From Monomorium pharaonis (taxonomy: Eukaryota > Arthropoda > Insecta > Hymenoptera > Formicidae), in contig NC_050473.1 of NCBI RefSeq assembly GCF_013373865.1, positions 10,551,710 through 10,615,709 on the forward strand: a stretch of DNA of 64,000 nucleotides, given 5' to 3'. Below the pieces are notes generated by a model. That model saw only the letters and a program-made list of their open reading frames with translations, ran no database searches and was not told the DNA's origin. This document shows positions 14,935 through 26,811 of the stretch, in pieces (within the stretch, counting starts at the first letter, position 1; the number at the start of each line of letters is the position of its first letter). A program made the position numbers and the translations under genes.

Positions 14935-15926
14935 TGTGTACAGCGATTATTTCAATTATTTTTTACGAAATTATTACTTTTCCCCACGTGTACTTGTAAC
15001 ACGCACACGATCGCCGATTCTCGAAGTGATAAATCGTTAAACGATCGATCGTTCTATGATTAGATTGTTTAAGAGAATCGTTGCGTGCGTCTCTTATGTG
15101 GCACGGTGCATCTCGAAGGCGTTATGTTGCGACACCGGGCGATAAGCGAGCCTCGCGTGCGATCACGACCGATCAGTGACTTGAACGCCAAAAATCCACG
15201 CCGAAAGCTCGCTCGGCGATATCACCGAGTCGGTCGGCGCACATGGTGATTTCAATGCCCAGGGGCCCGATATTTTCGTAGCCTGTCGAAATGTCCGAGA
15301 CCCGGGAGGTTCTCCCGTTCCCATTGTCCGATCGTCCGCGGGTTCGCGTTATCGAATATCGGACGATCGAGGGAAAACGCCGAACGTGGCTTCGCCTAAA
15401 AGGAAGAATCGCCTATCGACGAACATGTCCGACACGTGCGACAAATAAATAGGCTGAACGTTGCGCAAGGTTATTTGAAAGTTTTTGAAGGCAGCGATAT
15501 CGGGTAAATAAAAATGACGACATCGAAAACTGCGGTGCGACATTTCAACAAGACTCGCTTTTTACGTCGCATCGAAGAAGTGAATTTGCATTTTCCTACG
15601 AGATCGGGATGCGGGACAAGTTTATTCGTAAAATTAATAGGATTTGAGCGAATTTACAACGTTCGCCATAAGTCGAAGGTGAGAAATCTGTCGCCGTATC
15701 GACGTTTCGTCGTATCGGCTGGAAGCATTGCGAATTAATAACGGCGATCCTCTCGAGATGGCAGCATTGTCCCCGCTCGTCAGCGCTCTCGCGACTTCTC
15801 TTCGCGCGCGAGACGAGCATCGTATACAAATTCGTATAACTTTTAAATATACATCATCGTTCTCGAATATTAAAAGTCTCGTTACAAGAATAAAAGCCCC
15901 CATATAGACTTCAGTATAATACAAAA
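13441..15926. other. Non-coding stretch
   Basis: AT-rich DNA without supported genes on either strand. It contains a long GA microsatellite near 14.9 kb, and composition turns CpG-rich again from about 15.1 kb. Confidence 0.5.
14887..14932. repeat. (GA)n microsatellite
   Basis: About 23 perfect GA units. Confidence 0.95.
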
Positions 15927-16043
15927 TGCATAATGCATAAGAGAGAATTAACCAATCAGAGGTCTTTATTTCTATCCCGGGAAGGGAAACAGGCGACCCT
16001 GATTGATTAATTCTCTTATGTGTCATGCACTATGCGTTATGCA
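15927..16043. mobile_element. Small palindromic MITE-like element (117 bp)
   Basis: The arms are inverted copies: the left begins TGCATAATGCATAAGAG and continues into AATTAACCAATCAG; the right, reverse-complemented, begins TGCATAACGCATAG and contains ATAAGAGAATTAATCAATCAG with a short insertion. A GC-rich loop sits between. Both ends start with TGCATAA and flank AAA on each side. There is no ORF. The class is unknown, and mobility is inferred from the foldback shape. Confidence 0.6.
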
Positions 16044-16189
16044 AAAGTCTGCACGGCGGATCCCTAATTCTTGGCGCATAAAAGAAACATAAAAGAGAAG
16101 CGTCTTTCGAGCGAGAATAAATTTACATCGATCGCAGGACACACGTCTATTTTTCGCTAACGCGCTAATGCGACGCGAGGATCAATCGG

Positions 16190-17110
16190 ACGTGTTTCGC
16201 GCACCGAGTGTGAATCGTGTGCGACGGTAACACGCAGCGATGACGCGAGAGGGCGGCACCGGCGGGTGTCGCGCGCATGGCCGAGACGAGCGCGGCCGAG
16301 CGCGGCCGAGGCCGCGCGAACGCGAGATTCGGCGGAACGGGGTGAACACAGACGCGCTCGCGCGGGACAGTGCGCGGACGGTGCAGCGGGTGAGCGAGCG
16401 GGCGAATGAGCGAGCGTTGCTACACGCCGGGTTTGTGGATTTTGCCGATTTTTGCACAGTTGTCAAGCCCGACTCTCTCGCGGCGCGTGAAAGCGGTGCT
16501 TCGTGAGTGTCGTCCCTAACCACGATCGTGCCTCGCGCGTATCTCTCTTCGCGCTGCCTGCACTTATCTATCTGTTTCCTTCTCTCTCGCTCGCTGTTGT
16601 CGAAGACGCGAGCCCGTCTCTCTCTCTCTCTCTCTTTTTCTCCCGCTTACGTTCGCTCCGATCTGTCATCCTTTCTTTCTCTCGCTCTTTCTCTCCCTAG
16701 CCGCGCGCTCTCGGGATACCCGCGTGTTCGCCTACTCTTTCCCCGTCGCGGCACGCTCGATAATCGTACGTATACGTAGACTCGTGCGGGACAACACGAG
16801 ACGGTGACCGTTCGTCGCCAGCGACACTGACGTTTTTGCCATCGATCGGCCGCGTCGCGTGTGTACACCACCAGTTGCGTGTTGCGTAACTGCATTTTAC
16901 AACGAGATAGATAGAGAGAGAAAGAGAGAGAGAGATTGAGAGCCCGCTGCCTGCGTCTCTCCCGCGGGTGCATCGGCCCTGTCCCTCCCGCGCCCGTCGC
17001 GCCTCGCCACACACCACACCACGCTACGCCACGCCACGCCGCGCGCCGAGAGGAGAGTTTGGCGCTACGGGAACCTTGGAGTCTGACGTTTGGAGCGCAC
17101 GACTTCGCCG
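16190..17110 (+). promoter_or_regulatory. CpG island with candidate plus-strand leader exon ending at 17110
   Basis: The region is very CpG-rich with pyrimidine-rich and GA/TC tracts (16618-16635, 16911-16936). A strong donor, GCCG/GTGAGT, occurs at 17110/17111. The long open frames here are arginine- and serine-rich artefacts of composition. It may be the promoter and first exon of a plus-strand transcript, possibly the distal leader of NTAN1 or a non-coding RNA. Linkage is inferred. Confidence 0.3.
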
Positions 17111-20082
17111 GTGAGTCTTTTTTTGTTGCTTGTTTTCTTGTCTCCTTTCTTTTCTCCTGACGCGGCCCGTAATCGCGGCCCATCGCCCGGCCGTTCGCGT
17201 ATGCACGTATAATACATACATACAATACGCTCGGCTTATGCCGTAAGAGATTTCCATCCGAGGCGCAGCCTCGCAGCGGAAAACAAACGCGAATTGTCGC
17301 GACAATTGCGAGATCTCTACGTTGGAAAACATGTGGGTGTCGCATCTCGGTGTATTAACGCGCGAAACGTGAGTCGGCCGTACCGAATATACTCGAGTGA
17401 TTCATTTCTCACTGTTGACGTGTTTTCATAACGTGTTATACATACAAGCTGCTCGTGCGCACTTGTGATTTTGTTAAATAATAACAATCCGCCGGTATTT
17501 ATGAGCGATGCAATATACAGATACGTATACATATACGTTGTTTGAAATAAAAATGCAACGGGTCACAAGTTTTCGCATTGCGTTTACTCGATGTGAAGCT
17601 TGCCGAGGACGATCTAAAAATAAACGTCGATCGTGCCGGTGTAATCTTGCGATCGATCCGGTATTTTTCTTAATCGCGCACGAACGTAGTTTTTACGGCA
17701 TTTAAACACGAGCGGGATCACGCGGTCTCGCTCGCCCGCGTATCTGAATATGCGGCGGAACGATGTCGAAAATGAGTTGGTGTTGGACGGAGGGGGGGGG
17801 GGGGGAGTAATGACGGGTTTATGCGGGAAGAAAGACCTGCTTTTATTATAAGACGCGTTTTTGCGAGTGGCGAGACGACCGAGGAGGGAGTTACTTCGTA
17901 GATTCGATTTCGCGGAAGGCATAATGAGCGAGCGTCCCCGAAGCGGTTCGAGATATCAGAAAGTGTGTTTTACACGAACGCAAAAAGATAATAACGAATA
18001 CATACGTCGCGTCGCATAAACACAACTTGGATTTAGATTCTTGTGTTGTAAAAAAAAAAGAAGAAAAGAACTAAATGTGTTATGCGAAGAATGGAATGTG
18101 TGACATAGCGACCGCCTAAAAAAAAAAAAGATAAAATGCGAACAACAAAGTAACTTGAATATATTTATTTATGACGAAACTGAATGTTTAAAGAGAGTTT
18201 TTTTAAACAATCATCTTTTGAAATTCGTAAGATTTGAATGTAATAATCGATGCGTTATTTATAATCCTTATTTGTTAAAAATGCTGTAGTAAAATTAATC
18301 AAGAACCTGCGCGTACTTGTGCTTTCTATATTCGCTTATAATATCGATCGTTCAAATTGATTCATAAAATCTAAAATAAAATACCGAATTTTTTTATTCT
18401 TAATTGATTACAATTCCGTGTGGAGTTTGTATATTAAACGAAAAAAATTCTTTGGTACTCACATCGCTTCGAAATTCGCAATTAATTTGAATGCGATTTA
18501 AAATTCAGCACTTTACGATGCGATTATACAATCAAATGCGGATGCTGTCGAGTTAACAAATACATGTCGTTCCATTTTCGCTTTGTCCACGATATTCTCT
18601 TATTTCTACTTGCGAGACGTTCGTCTCAAATCGTAAATCACGTGTACGCTCATGCGAGCTCAAAGAAACTCGCGACGCGTACAAATAATGAAATAAAAAC
18701 TGAGAAGCACGTATATTACTGCCGCAAAGTTTTTTCAAGTCAGTAGCGCGGACGAAAGAATTCTCGGAACAAAATTCTTAGTAAAATTTGACGAATTTAA
18801 AAACCCTTTCTCTACGTACCTTTTTTTCATATATGCGCATGTGTCGCGAGTTTTTTCAGGACGCAGCCTCTCCGACACGTGAGCGTTTATCGCGTGTACG
18901 TCGACAACAGAATTTTTCGAAGATAGTGTACGTGCCGATGTGCACAATGGCAAACGTATACAGTCCGGCCGTGTCGCGTCGCTGCAATGGCAGCTTGCAT
19001 ATGCAGTACGTTCGTCGTCGTGAAATTATCCAGTGGCCATCCTCTCGCTCGGTCCCTCTTGTGCTCCCTTTTTTTCTTTTCTTCTCCTTTGTGGTCGGAG
19101 GGAGAAGGAAAAAAAAAAAGAGGGGAAAACCCCATTATCCTCGTCCGGTCCTTACAGACCTCGCGAGCGCGAGAGTTTAGATTTCTTTTTTATCGCTAAT
19201 TTTATACGCGCGCGCGTATCACCGCGTTATCAGCAATTCAAACTGGCTTGTGCAATCTCTGCATGTTAAGCTTCAATCGTTCAGGAAATAACAGCTGCTT
19301 TAAAATTGTCTCGAGGACCGTGGAAAAATTACTTATCTCTCGAGGCTCTCCATTAGTTTCCGAATCTTTAATTAATTTATCGGCGACGATCACTCGGATC
19401 GTTCCTCCCTCCCCCCCCCCCCTCGCGAAGGGTCCCTCTGAAAACTCGGCAAGTGCAATTCGCGCAAATTTGTCGACGAGGATAGAAGTTAATTATCGTA
19501 ATCGACGGCGATCTGCTTCCCCCGTTCGAAACCGGAAGAAAGGGCATCCGACGAGCAGCGCGGAGTGCAAGTACTTAACCTTGCCGCGACTTTCGAACCT
19601 CCGATCGAGCGGGGTTCAAGGGAAAGGGTTATTAAAAGGCTTCCCCCTCTCTCTCTCCCTCCCCTCCGGCCATCACTCGGGCAGTCATTAAAGGCGGAAT
19701 CGAATTGACCCACTGCATGTCGGTTGCGGTTCGTAGCGTAACGTACGTCTTGTGCCTGCGTCTATGGCAGAGCATCTCTCGCCGCTCACACGCTGCGATC
19801 GAATTTATTATAATCATTCGGTCGAGGTATCCGCGCGGGTGAATGCACGTGTGTGTGCGAAATTTATAGGAAGCCATATCAAGCTTGATCAACCGCTTGC
19901 GGAAAAGCGCATGCACCTTTGATTAATCGGTCCTCAGCGCTCCGCAAAAGGTTTTGAATCCATTGAAATTGACTTTTTTTTTTAAATATTGTACTTTCCA
20001 ACAGTACCTTGTTGGAAAGAATCCTGCGTTATGTTGTAGTATCTGCTCCTCCTCTCTCTTTGTGTTCTAAATCAAGTTCATA
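17111..20082. other. Non-coding stretch
   Basis: No supported coding exon. It holds a G14 run at 17792-17805, a C12 run at 19411-19422 and several A-runs. Otherwise it is unremarkable AT-rich to mixed DNA, probably intronic or intergenic. Confidence 0.45.
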
Positions 20083-20283
20083 CACTGAAAAAAAAGGTAA
20101 TATATTTAATAAGATATGTAGTTGCGGGCTGCCAACTACAGATATACTCAATACAATAATATATGCTATTGCAGTATCAATATTGTAATTGCATCAATAG
20201 CAAATATTATTGCATTGAGTATTTTATGTAGTTGGCAGCCCGCAATTACATATGTTATTGGCTATATTACTTTTTTTTCTGTG
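20083..20283. mobile_element. Foldback MITE, TA-flanked (Tc1/mariner-like size and target), 201 bp
   Basis: The terminal arms are about 58 nt inverted copies, CACTGAAAAAAAAGGTAAT on the left and CACAGAAAAAAAAGTAAT on the right (reverse complement). They converge on an identical inner block, TTGCGGGCTGCCAACTACA. The middle (CAATACAATAATATATGC against its inverse) is also self-complementary, so the whole unit folds. TA dinucleotides flank both ends (20081-20082 and 20284-20285), as expected for a TA target duplication. It has no ORF and is therefore non-autonomous. Confidence 0.85.
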
Positions 20284-20369
20284 TATAGTGTCAAATTCAG
20301 ATCAACAAACGAGCAATGAAAGGTAGTATTTTGAAAACGTTTAAAAATACTTTTGTATCCGCTCACCTG

Positions 20370-20556
20370 CACGGAGAAAATTTTATATTAAAAATTACTG
20401 TGGTAAATAGGGGAAGGAATTGTGAAAATTTTTACTATATGTTTTTCATTAAATTACGATAGTATTCACACTATTTATGGTACAATTCTTTGAAATTTCT
20501 TTCGGTCCATAGCTATTATCGTATATAGTAATTTTTACTGTAAAATTTTCTCCGTG
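20370..20556. mobile_element. Second foldback MITE-like element, 187 bp
   Basis: The left arm begins CACGGAGAAAATTTTATA and continues TTAAAAATTACT; the right arm, reverse-complemented, begins CACGGAGAAAATTTTACA and continues GTAAAAATTACT. This gives about 30-nt terminal inverted repeats differing at two or three sites. No coding capacity and no clear target duplication were found. It lies 86 bp from the preceding MITE. Confidence 0.7.
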
Positions 20557-20991
20557 TTCATGTGTAAAACTAAGAAATATATTTTACAGGTGATCAACAA
20601 TACAAACACGTAAAAAAAGTGTTTTACGAGGGATTATCTGGTATTCCGATTATTTAATGTCCTTAAAGGAGATTACAAGAAGAAGGGCTTTAAATATTCA
20701 TAACGTTCATATTCATTACGAGGTGCGCGAGACACGCGAATCTCCCTACGTAAATAATTCTCAAAGTGAAAAAAAAAAAATTGCGCACGTTACCTTAATT
20801 CTCCGCCGTTTTTTGTCAATGGCTGCACCCTCGCCCCATAGATGCACGTTACATTGCAGGTAATAAGGTAGAATCATCGGACGAGCGGATAATGGGTAAG
20901 AAGAGAGGGAGGAAGTCGGGAAGGCTGCCGTGGAATGATAAACACAGCTTTTGCGTGTACTTAAAACGCATGTGCGTGCGTGCGTGCGTGC

Positions 20992-21029
<38 letters not shown>

Positions 21030-22365
21030 ATGTGTTCGTGCGCGCGTGTGTACACGGTAAGAGGGAGGAGCGGGTAGGTGGAACGATAGAGCGCCGAGGA
21101 AACCGAAGGGAAAAAGGTAGAAACGAAAGGGCGGCGTGCATGATGGGATAAGTGCACGTCTCTGACAAAATACCGGGGCCGGCTTACGCACACGCACGTA
21201 CGCGTACACGCACGCACACACACACATACGCGGGGCGATCGACAGTCCCCGTAGGAGTCGTATTTATTAATCATTTTTAGCGCGCTTGATTCGCGCGCGC
21301 AGCATCGTGGAACCGATAATTTCCGCGCCGAGGATTCCGTCGCGGTTTCTGACGGCGGTGCTGCGATTCGTGGGAATCGCGATCAATCGGCAATCCTTAC
21401 CTCCGCGAACCTGTTGCATCGCGTTACGTTTTAATCTGAACTCGTGAAGAGAAGAAACGCAGGAGGGATGGGAAGAAAGGAGGAGAAATTGAGACAAACT
21501 TTTATCTGGAACATTTCTGGGGCGCCGCACACCCTTTAGAGTTTTCAGGTATCTTCTTGGAAAATTTGTTGGAGTATAAGAATGTTTAGGTATAAAATAC
21601 AATCGTTATCGAACTTTGGAGTAATTTAAATTAATCGAAATATATTTTTGAAATATATTATACATATATCGTAGATTTTGATTGCTGTACGAGATAAGAA
21701 TTATGGTACTTTCGATTTAGTCGCGGTCGTAAATTGTACAAGAAAATTTTCTTAAAAAAATTTTCCATATTTTTTTAAGAAACTGTAGGATAATCGTAAG
21801 GGCAGATAGAGTATGATAGAGAACAGGTAGATATGAGAGAATACGATATTATATATTTGAACTAAAAGTATAAGAGAGAGTTCGGTTTCTCATCTTCGAG
21901 TCTGGCGGGAAGTGCTCCGCTACTCGCAGTTCGCAGTTTTTTCGCGTTTCCCCCCGTCGCTTCGGATTCTTTTACATTTGCTTTTCGGTTCGATCACCTT
22001 TACAATCTTGCCAAGGTTTACATGCGTAAATACAGTGATCGCTATTTCCCTTAACTTAGCCGTTTTGAAAGTCGACAAACATATGTTACTTGCTTGAATA
22101 AATATATCGGGTGACAAAGTATTTTGCAAAAGTAATGCCGCTTGCACCTTAATTTATATACAGTATTAAAAGAGTTTTGATCCTACAAAACTACTATTTT
22201 CATAGAAAAACATGACCATGTGATTTACATAAATTTTAAGAATCTAAATTTATCTACAGATATTTTAAACAATTTATAGATATAAAAATAGGACTCGTGT
22301 ATCGCATTTTGATTGCCACGTAATCATCTTGATTCATCCGGAATTGATTTTCACGATATCTGACA
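20557..22365. other. Non-coding stretch
   Basis: No supported gene. It contains a compound microsatellite (20971-21034), a CpG-rich patch around 21.18-21.42 kb, and AT-rich DNA after 21.6 kb. Confidence 0.5.
20971..21034. repeat. Compound (GTGC)n(GT)n(GTAT)n microsatellite
   Basis: TGCG units pass into pure GT and then TGTA units, over about 64 bp. The cysteine/valine-rich open frames across it are artefacts. Confidence 0.93.
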
Positions 22366-22922
22366 TGTGTGAAGTTAGCATCTCAAAGTTTAGAACTCTT
22401 TAGAAAATTATTGTACGCGTCCGTATCTATATGAGAACTGCGTTAAAAGAAATAGAACTGTCGATATTCGACCAGCATCTCATGTCTAGACCTATAAATA
22501 CAAGTTTTCCATCCAGATAGTTGTTGAAAAATACTTTCTAAATTTTTTAAATTAATTAATTTTGTCTGTCTGAGATGTCAGTTACACCAAATCCACGTGC
22601 GCAGACGTATACGCATATATACGTATGTTTGTAACAAAAAAATTTTTTTTTATTAATTTAATCATCAGAACTATTGATAAGACATCTCTAAACGATAGAA
22701 CTCTATAGATTTAATCTTCTCTGTGGTCGTATATTCGAAATACGGTGAGATGCTATTATGTGATTTTGGAAGTTAGCATCTCATTTATAAAAATTTAATT
22801 AAAATACGTAATTCAACGGAACTATTGTTGAAACCTATCAAGAACTGTAGAACTATGCTGGATGCAAGTAATTCTGCAGTATTTTTATGAGATGCTAAAC
22901 TTTGAGATGCTAACTTCACACA
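22366..22922. mobile_element. Foldback element with 28-bp inverted ends and repeated GCATCTCA octamer (557 bp)
   Basis: Perfect inverted arms of 28 bp lie at 22366-22393 and 22895-22922; the left reads TGTGTGAAGTTAGCATCTCA then AAGTTTAG. The octamer GCATCTCA recurs at 22378, 22475 and 22776 in direct orientation, and as TGAGATGC at 22746, 22888 and 22903. No ORF is present. Repeated motifs near inverted ends resemble transposase-binding subterminal repeats of non-autonomous DNA transposons. The superfamily cannot be assigned, and true ends could extend beyond the perfect arms. Confidence 0.65.
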
Positions 22923-23977
22923 CGTTATCTGTGCGATTCATGATTATAATCGCGTCAAACGTAAAGTTTTTCGTCCTTCTCTCTGACGAAGCATGCATAT
23001 GCGCTTTTTGCCCCGCGAGAAAATGCATCCAAACGGTATCGTGCCAATAATTGTGCGCAACTTAAGTATATGCCGATGCTTATAAGGGCCAAGGAATTGC
23101 GAAATAATGAACACTTCTCCGGGCGAATGATTAGAAAAAAAAAAAATGTTCATCATTAGAATCAACGACGGTTGTGGCGGTGTTAAGCCAATCCCATTGC
23201 ATTGCTACGTGGAATTTTACGATGCCACGATCATTTGTCTCGAGACTACGCACGTGGGACACTTCTCTCGGCTGTAATCAAATTTTTTTTTCCTCTACTT
23301 TTTGTCGATACTGGTGTTATTTTGCGTCTGTTAAATTACCTTTCGTCATTACAAATAAATTTGCCTCTTTGTAAAAATAAATTTTTATAAAAATGATTGA
23401 TTATTGTTTGTGTTTTCACGCGCAAAGCAATCTGCAGAGAGAAATTTATAAAACAATTTACAGATGTACATAAATTATCGGTAATGTTACTATTAATGTA
23501 ATCAATGGCACGCAATGCTAAGGAATCTGTGAACGACTTTTGAATTACATTTTTTTCTACATTTCACTGAGTATTCCGTTTCTAACTTAAATTGTGAATT
23601 AAGTCTTGAAATTATTTCGCATCTATTGTAAAGCCGAGCTTTGTACTTGCATTTTTAAACGCGATTTGCAGTTAAATGGAAAAAATGTGATCTTGATTGA
23701 ACGATTTTGCTACACAATTAAATGCAGGGAATTGCATAAATTTGCGCTACGGAACGCGAACGTGATTGCTCCGGATGTTGCATAAAAAAAATAATATTGC
23801 GGTTGACAGTTCTACAATATCTATCATTCATGCCGATATATCCAAGGTAACCACTCCTTTCTATGTCATACGCGCCACATGGCGTAATTTCCTCTTAAAT
23901 TTTTTCAATAAATACGGTCTGAATAAATCTTTAATTGAACTTTTGTTTCTTTAATAGAGCGATTAAGAAACTTAACG

Positions 23978-23979
<2 letters not shown>

Positions 23980-24065
<86 letters not shown>
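23980..24065. repeat. (AT)n(GA)n compound microsatellite
   Basis: About 21 AT/TA units are followed by about 21 GA units with no interruption, the longest simple repeat in the window. Confidence 0.97.
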
Positions 24066-24069
<4 letters not shown>

Positions 24070-26791
24070 AGCATCGCACGATCGTAATAAATCTCGATGG
24101 TAAATATACACGCGATAGTGCACAATCGTAGTTAAGATCCCTTTCCTCGCGGTCCCCTCGAGGGGACGATAACTCGCGTTAATTTGACAGTTAATTAGCG
24201 CCGATCGGATCGATCGTACGTACGGTACGCGATGCACTTCCGCGATTAGCCTTTTTTTCCTCGGGACTGCCCGCTGCGTTTACATTGCCGTTTGCAATTC
24301 GCTATTAATTTCACCCCGCCACAACGGCCTAAGTATGTTGTAAAGATGAATGCTTAATGTCATGTTTGCATCGAGCATTCGCGGACGTAGAGAAGGGCTG
24401 TCCCTTTGCTTTAAAAATTGTATCTATAATTTCTAATTAAATTTTCAAAATATCCATCTATTTTCTTATAATCCAACATATAAATAGATCTACATTTTTG
24501 GTTTTTGATATTACGATGAGGAATCTCTGACAATTCATCTTCGATTTTATTACGTAAAAAGAAAAAGATAAAACCTTTAAACATTGCCAGATTTATCGAA
24601 GAGATTAATGTACTCATTTTTTTTATTCGTGAAATAATTTCTTGACGTTTAGAAACGGACGGTACTCGTCATGTTAAAGAACGTGAGAGATAAACGGGAC
24701 TTACGGCTGATACTCTTTAATTAATAAAGTTAAATCACCTTATCTCCCGGTACGTCGGCAAATTTATTCGCTCGTGGTGATGATGCACACGAGATTGCGA
24801 GATTTCCTCGATACGCGCGCGCCGCGTGAAACCGCGCGCGCGCGCGGTCGGCGCGTTATGCTGGCAATCCTGAAAACTTCCGTCATCGCCCGCGGCGGGT
24901 ATTAAGAATGTCGTTGATTAATCCCACCTCGGCTTTTTTTTTTGCAGTTTTACACTCCGCCATTCTATAAATAAAAGACGCCGCGGCGGCAGGTACCTGT
25001 GTACCGGTGGGTGTGCGCCTCTCTGTACCGCGCTTCTCCATTTCTACCCTCGTCTCCCCGCGTTTCCTTTCCCCTCCTCTTCCGAGCGGCTGAGAAAGCC
25101 ACCGCGGCAATGGGAAAGCAACGATCGCGGTTAGGATCATCGGAATTTCTGATCGGTGAAATTCCTGGGGAGATTTAAAAACGACGTCAGAATCCGGGAT
25201 GCGTTTAATTAACCTTCGCGTCTCACGCTGACCTTATTCAACATTGTAAATCTAACTCGATTACGAAAATTGGGATTGATCTTTCTCGTTGCGCGCATCC
25301 CTCGTACGTTGCGAGGTGCACATTTGTTTCGTTCGTTTTAATCCTTCTCTCCTCCCGTAATATCCTCGAGACGCCGCGCGCCGTCGCGGATTAAAGAGAA
25401 AAAGACGGTTAAGGATTCAAACGCTAATTACTTGTGATTTATTTAGCGGAGTTTTAAGACGTCCGATATCAGCACGATGGCAAACATGTTTATTGTTTTA
25501 TTCATCGGCCCGGCAAACGCGTCCGCCGCCGTGATCGACGTTAACAAATGATACCCCATCACCGCGAAGATTAGCGTCGGCCGTTCGACGATTATAAACT
25601 TGTATCGTTCGATTTCGGACGCGGCTTGGATTAATGGAGGTGGATTTATCCCTAAAGTCGACTCGACTTGAAATTATGATGGAAATCGTGCGGCATAATA
25701 TATTTTCTTATTTGACATATTTCTTTTTTAATAGTATTTGGTGTATTTTTATTCAGTAGAATCTCGCTTCTTTGAGAAAAGATTGAGTTTAATTCAATTT
25801 CAAGGAGAGAGGGGGAGTAATAAATCTCAAGTTTCTTTGAAGAAATAAGTTGTCCTTCAGTTGCATATATGAAAAATTACTGTAAACGTGAATGGGTTAA
25901 TTAATGCATTGTTTTTTAAATTGCAATGGGGATATTTCTATACATTATATGTGCGTTAAGAAATTACAGTCCCTCGACAAATTAAAACCGATCGAATTTG
26001 TAGAAGAGATTAGTTATGTGGTATTGTGATTCCCCTGACGATAATTAATGTGAGGTGGTAAACGAATGAATATCGGAAGGTAGGCCGTGCGTTACATGAT
26101 ACAAATAAAATGTTCAGCCGTCAACCGACGGTCATTTACAAATTGTCATTATTTCCCCGCGTGATTCAATGTTGACCTAACCCCGCTGGCCACCCGGAGG
26201 CGTTTGTCAAAAGTTCAATCTTTCAAATTGATTTACGATTGTTCTCATGAATGTATGCCAAACCGGTTCAGGTCTCAAGAATACCTAGTCGGCCTGAAAG
26301 TTGATAATTATCGATTCCTTGATTTATCTTTTGCCGCGCACCGTCGCGCGTTCGCCATTCGGGCGCGCATTGTGAAACTTTCCGGAATGGACTCCGATCG
26401 GGAATATTCACGATTCACTTCCTGGATTTCCATTGTCTTTTCGGAAAAAAAAAAAAAACGGAGAAGCGCACGCGGTTTACTGACCGGTGATAAAATGGGT
26501 CCTTCGATGATCCTCCTCGATTCGCGCGAGTTCTGCACACGTAGCTTCACGTAGTCCCCTTCTCGCCGGACAAATCACGGCTATTACCTTCCGATCACCC
26601 TGTACATCCGTCTTTTTATTCGAGCACACCTCTACCTGCAACCTCGTGTTTTTATTTCGTTCGCACATAGAGCCGGTCCACGTGCACGCGGGGCTCATGC
26701 ATACGTGCTGCGCTTGTACACCGGGGGACGGTAATGAACCGGGTTGCTAGCTGACTCGCGCGCGTTCGTATTCGTGTAAACTAACGTAAGA

Positions 26792-26811
26792 ACACACACA
26801 CACACACACAC
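26792..26811. repeat. (AC)n microsatellite
   Basis: Ten AC units in CpG-rich surroundings. Confidence 0.9.

Noticed and set aside
16647..17345. 232-codon minus-strand open frame
   Set aside because: Same CpG-island artefact, with tract-derived Ser-Leu repeats from the GA microsatellite and no recognisable motif.
20960..21040. Regularly repeated units that might suggest a CRISPR-like array
   Set aside because: It is a simple tetranucleotide/dinucleotide microsatellite without spacers, in a eukaryotic genome.
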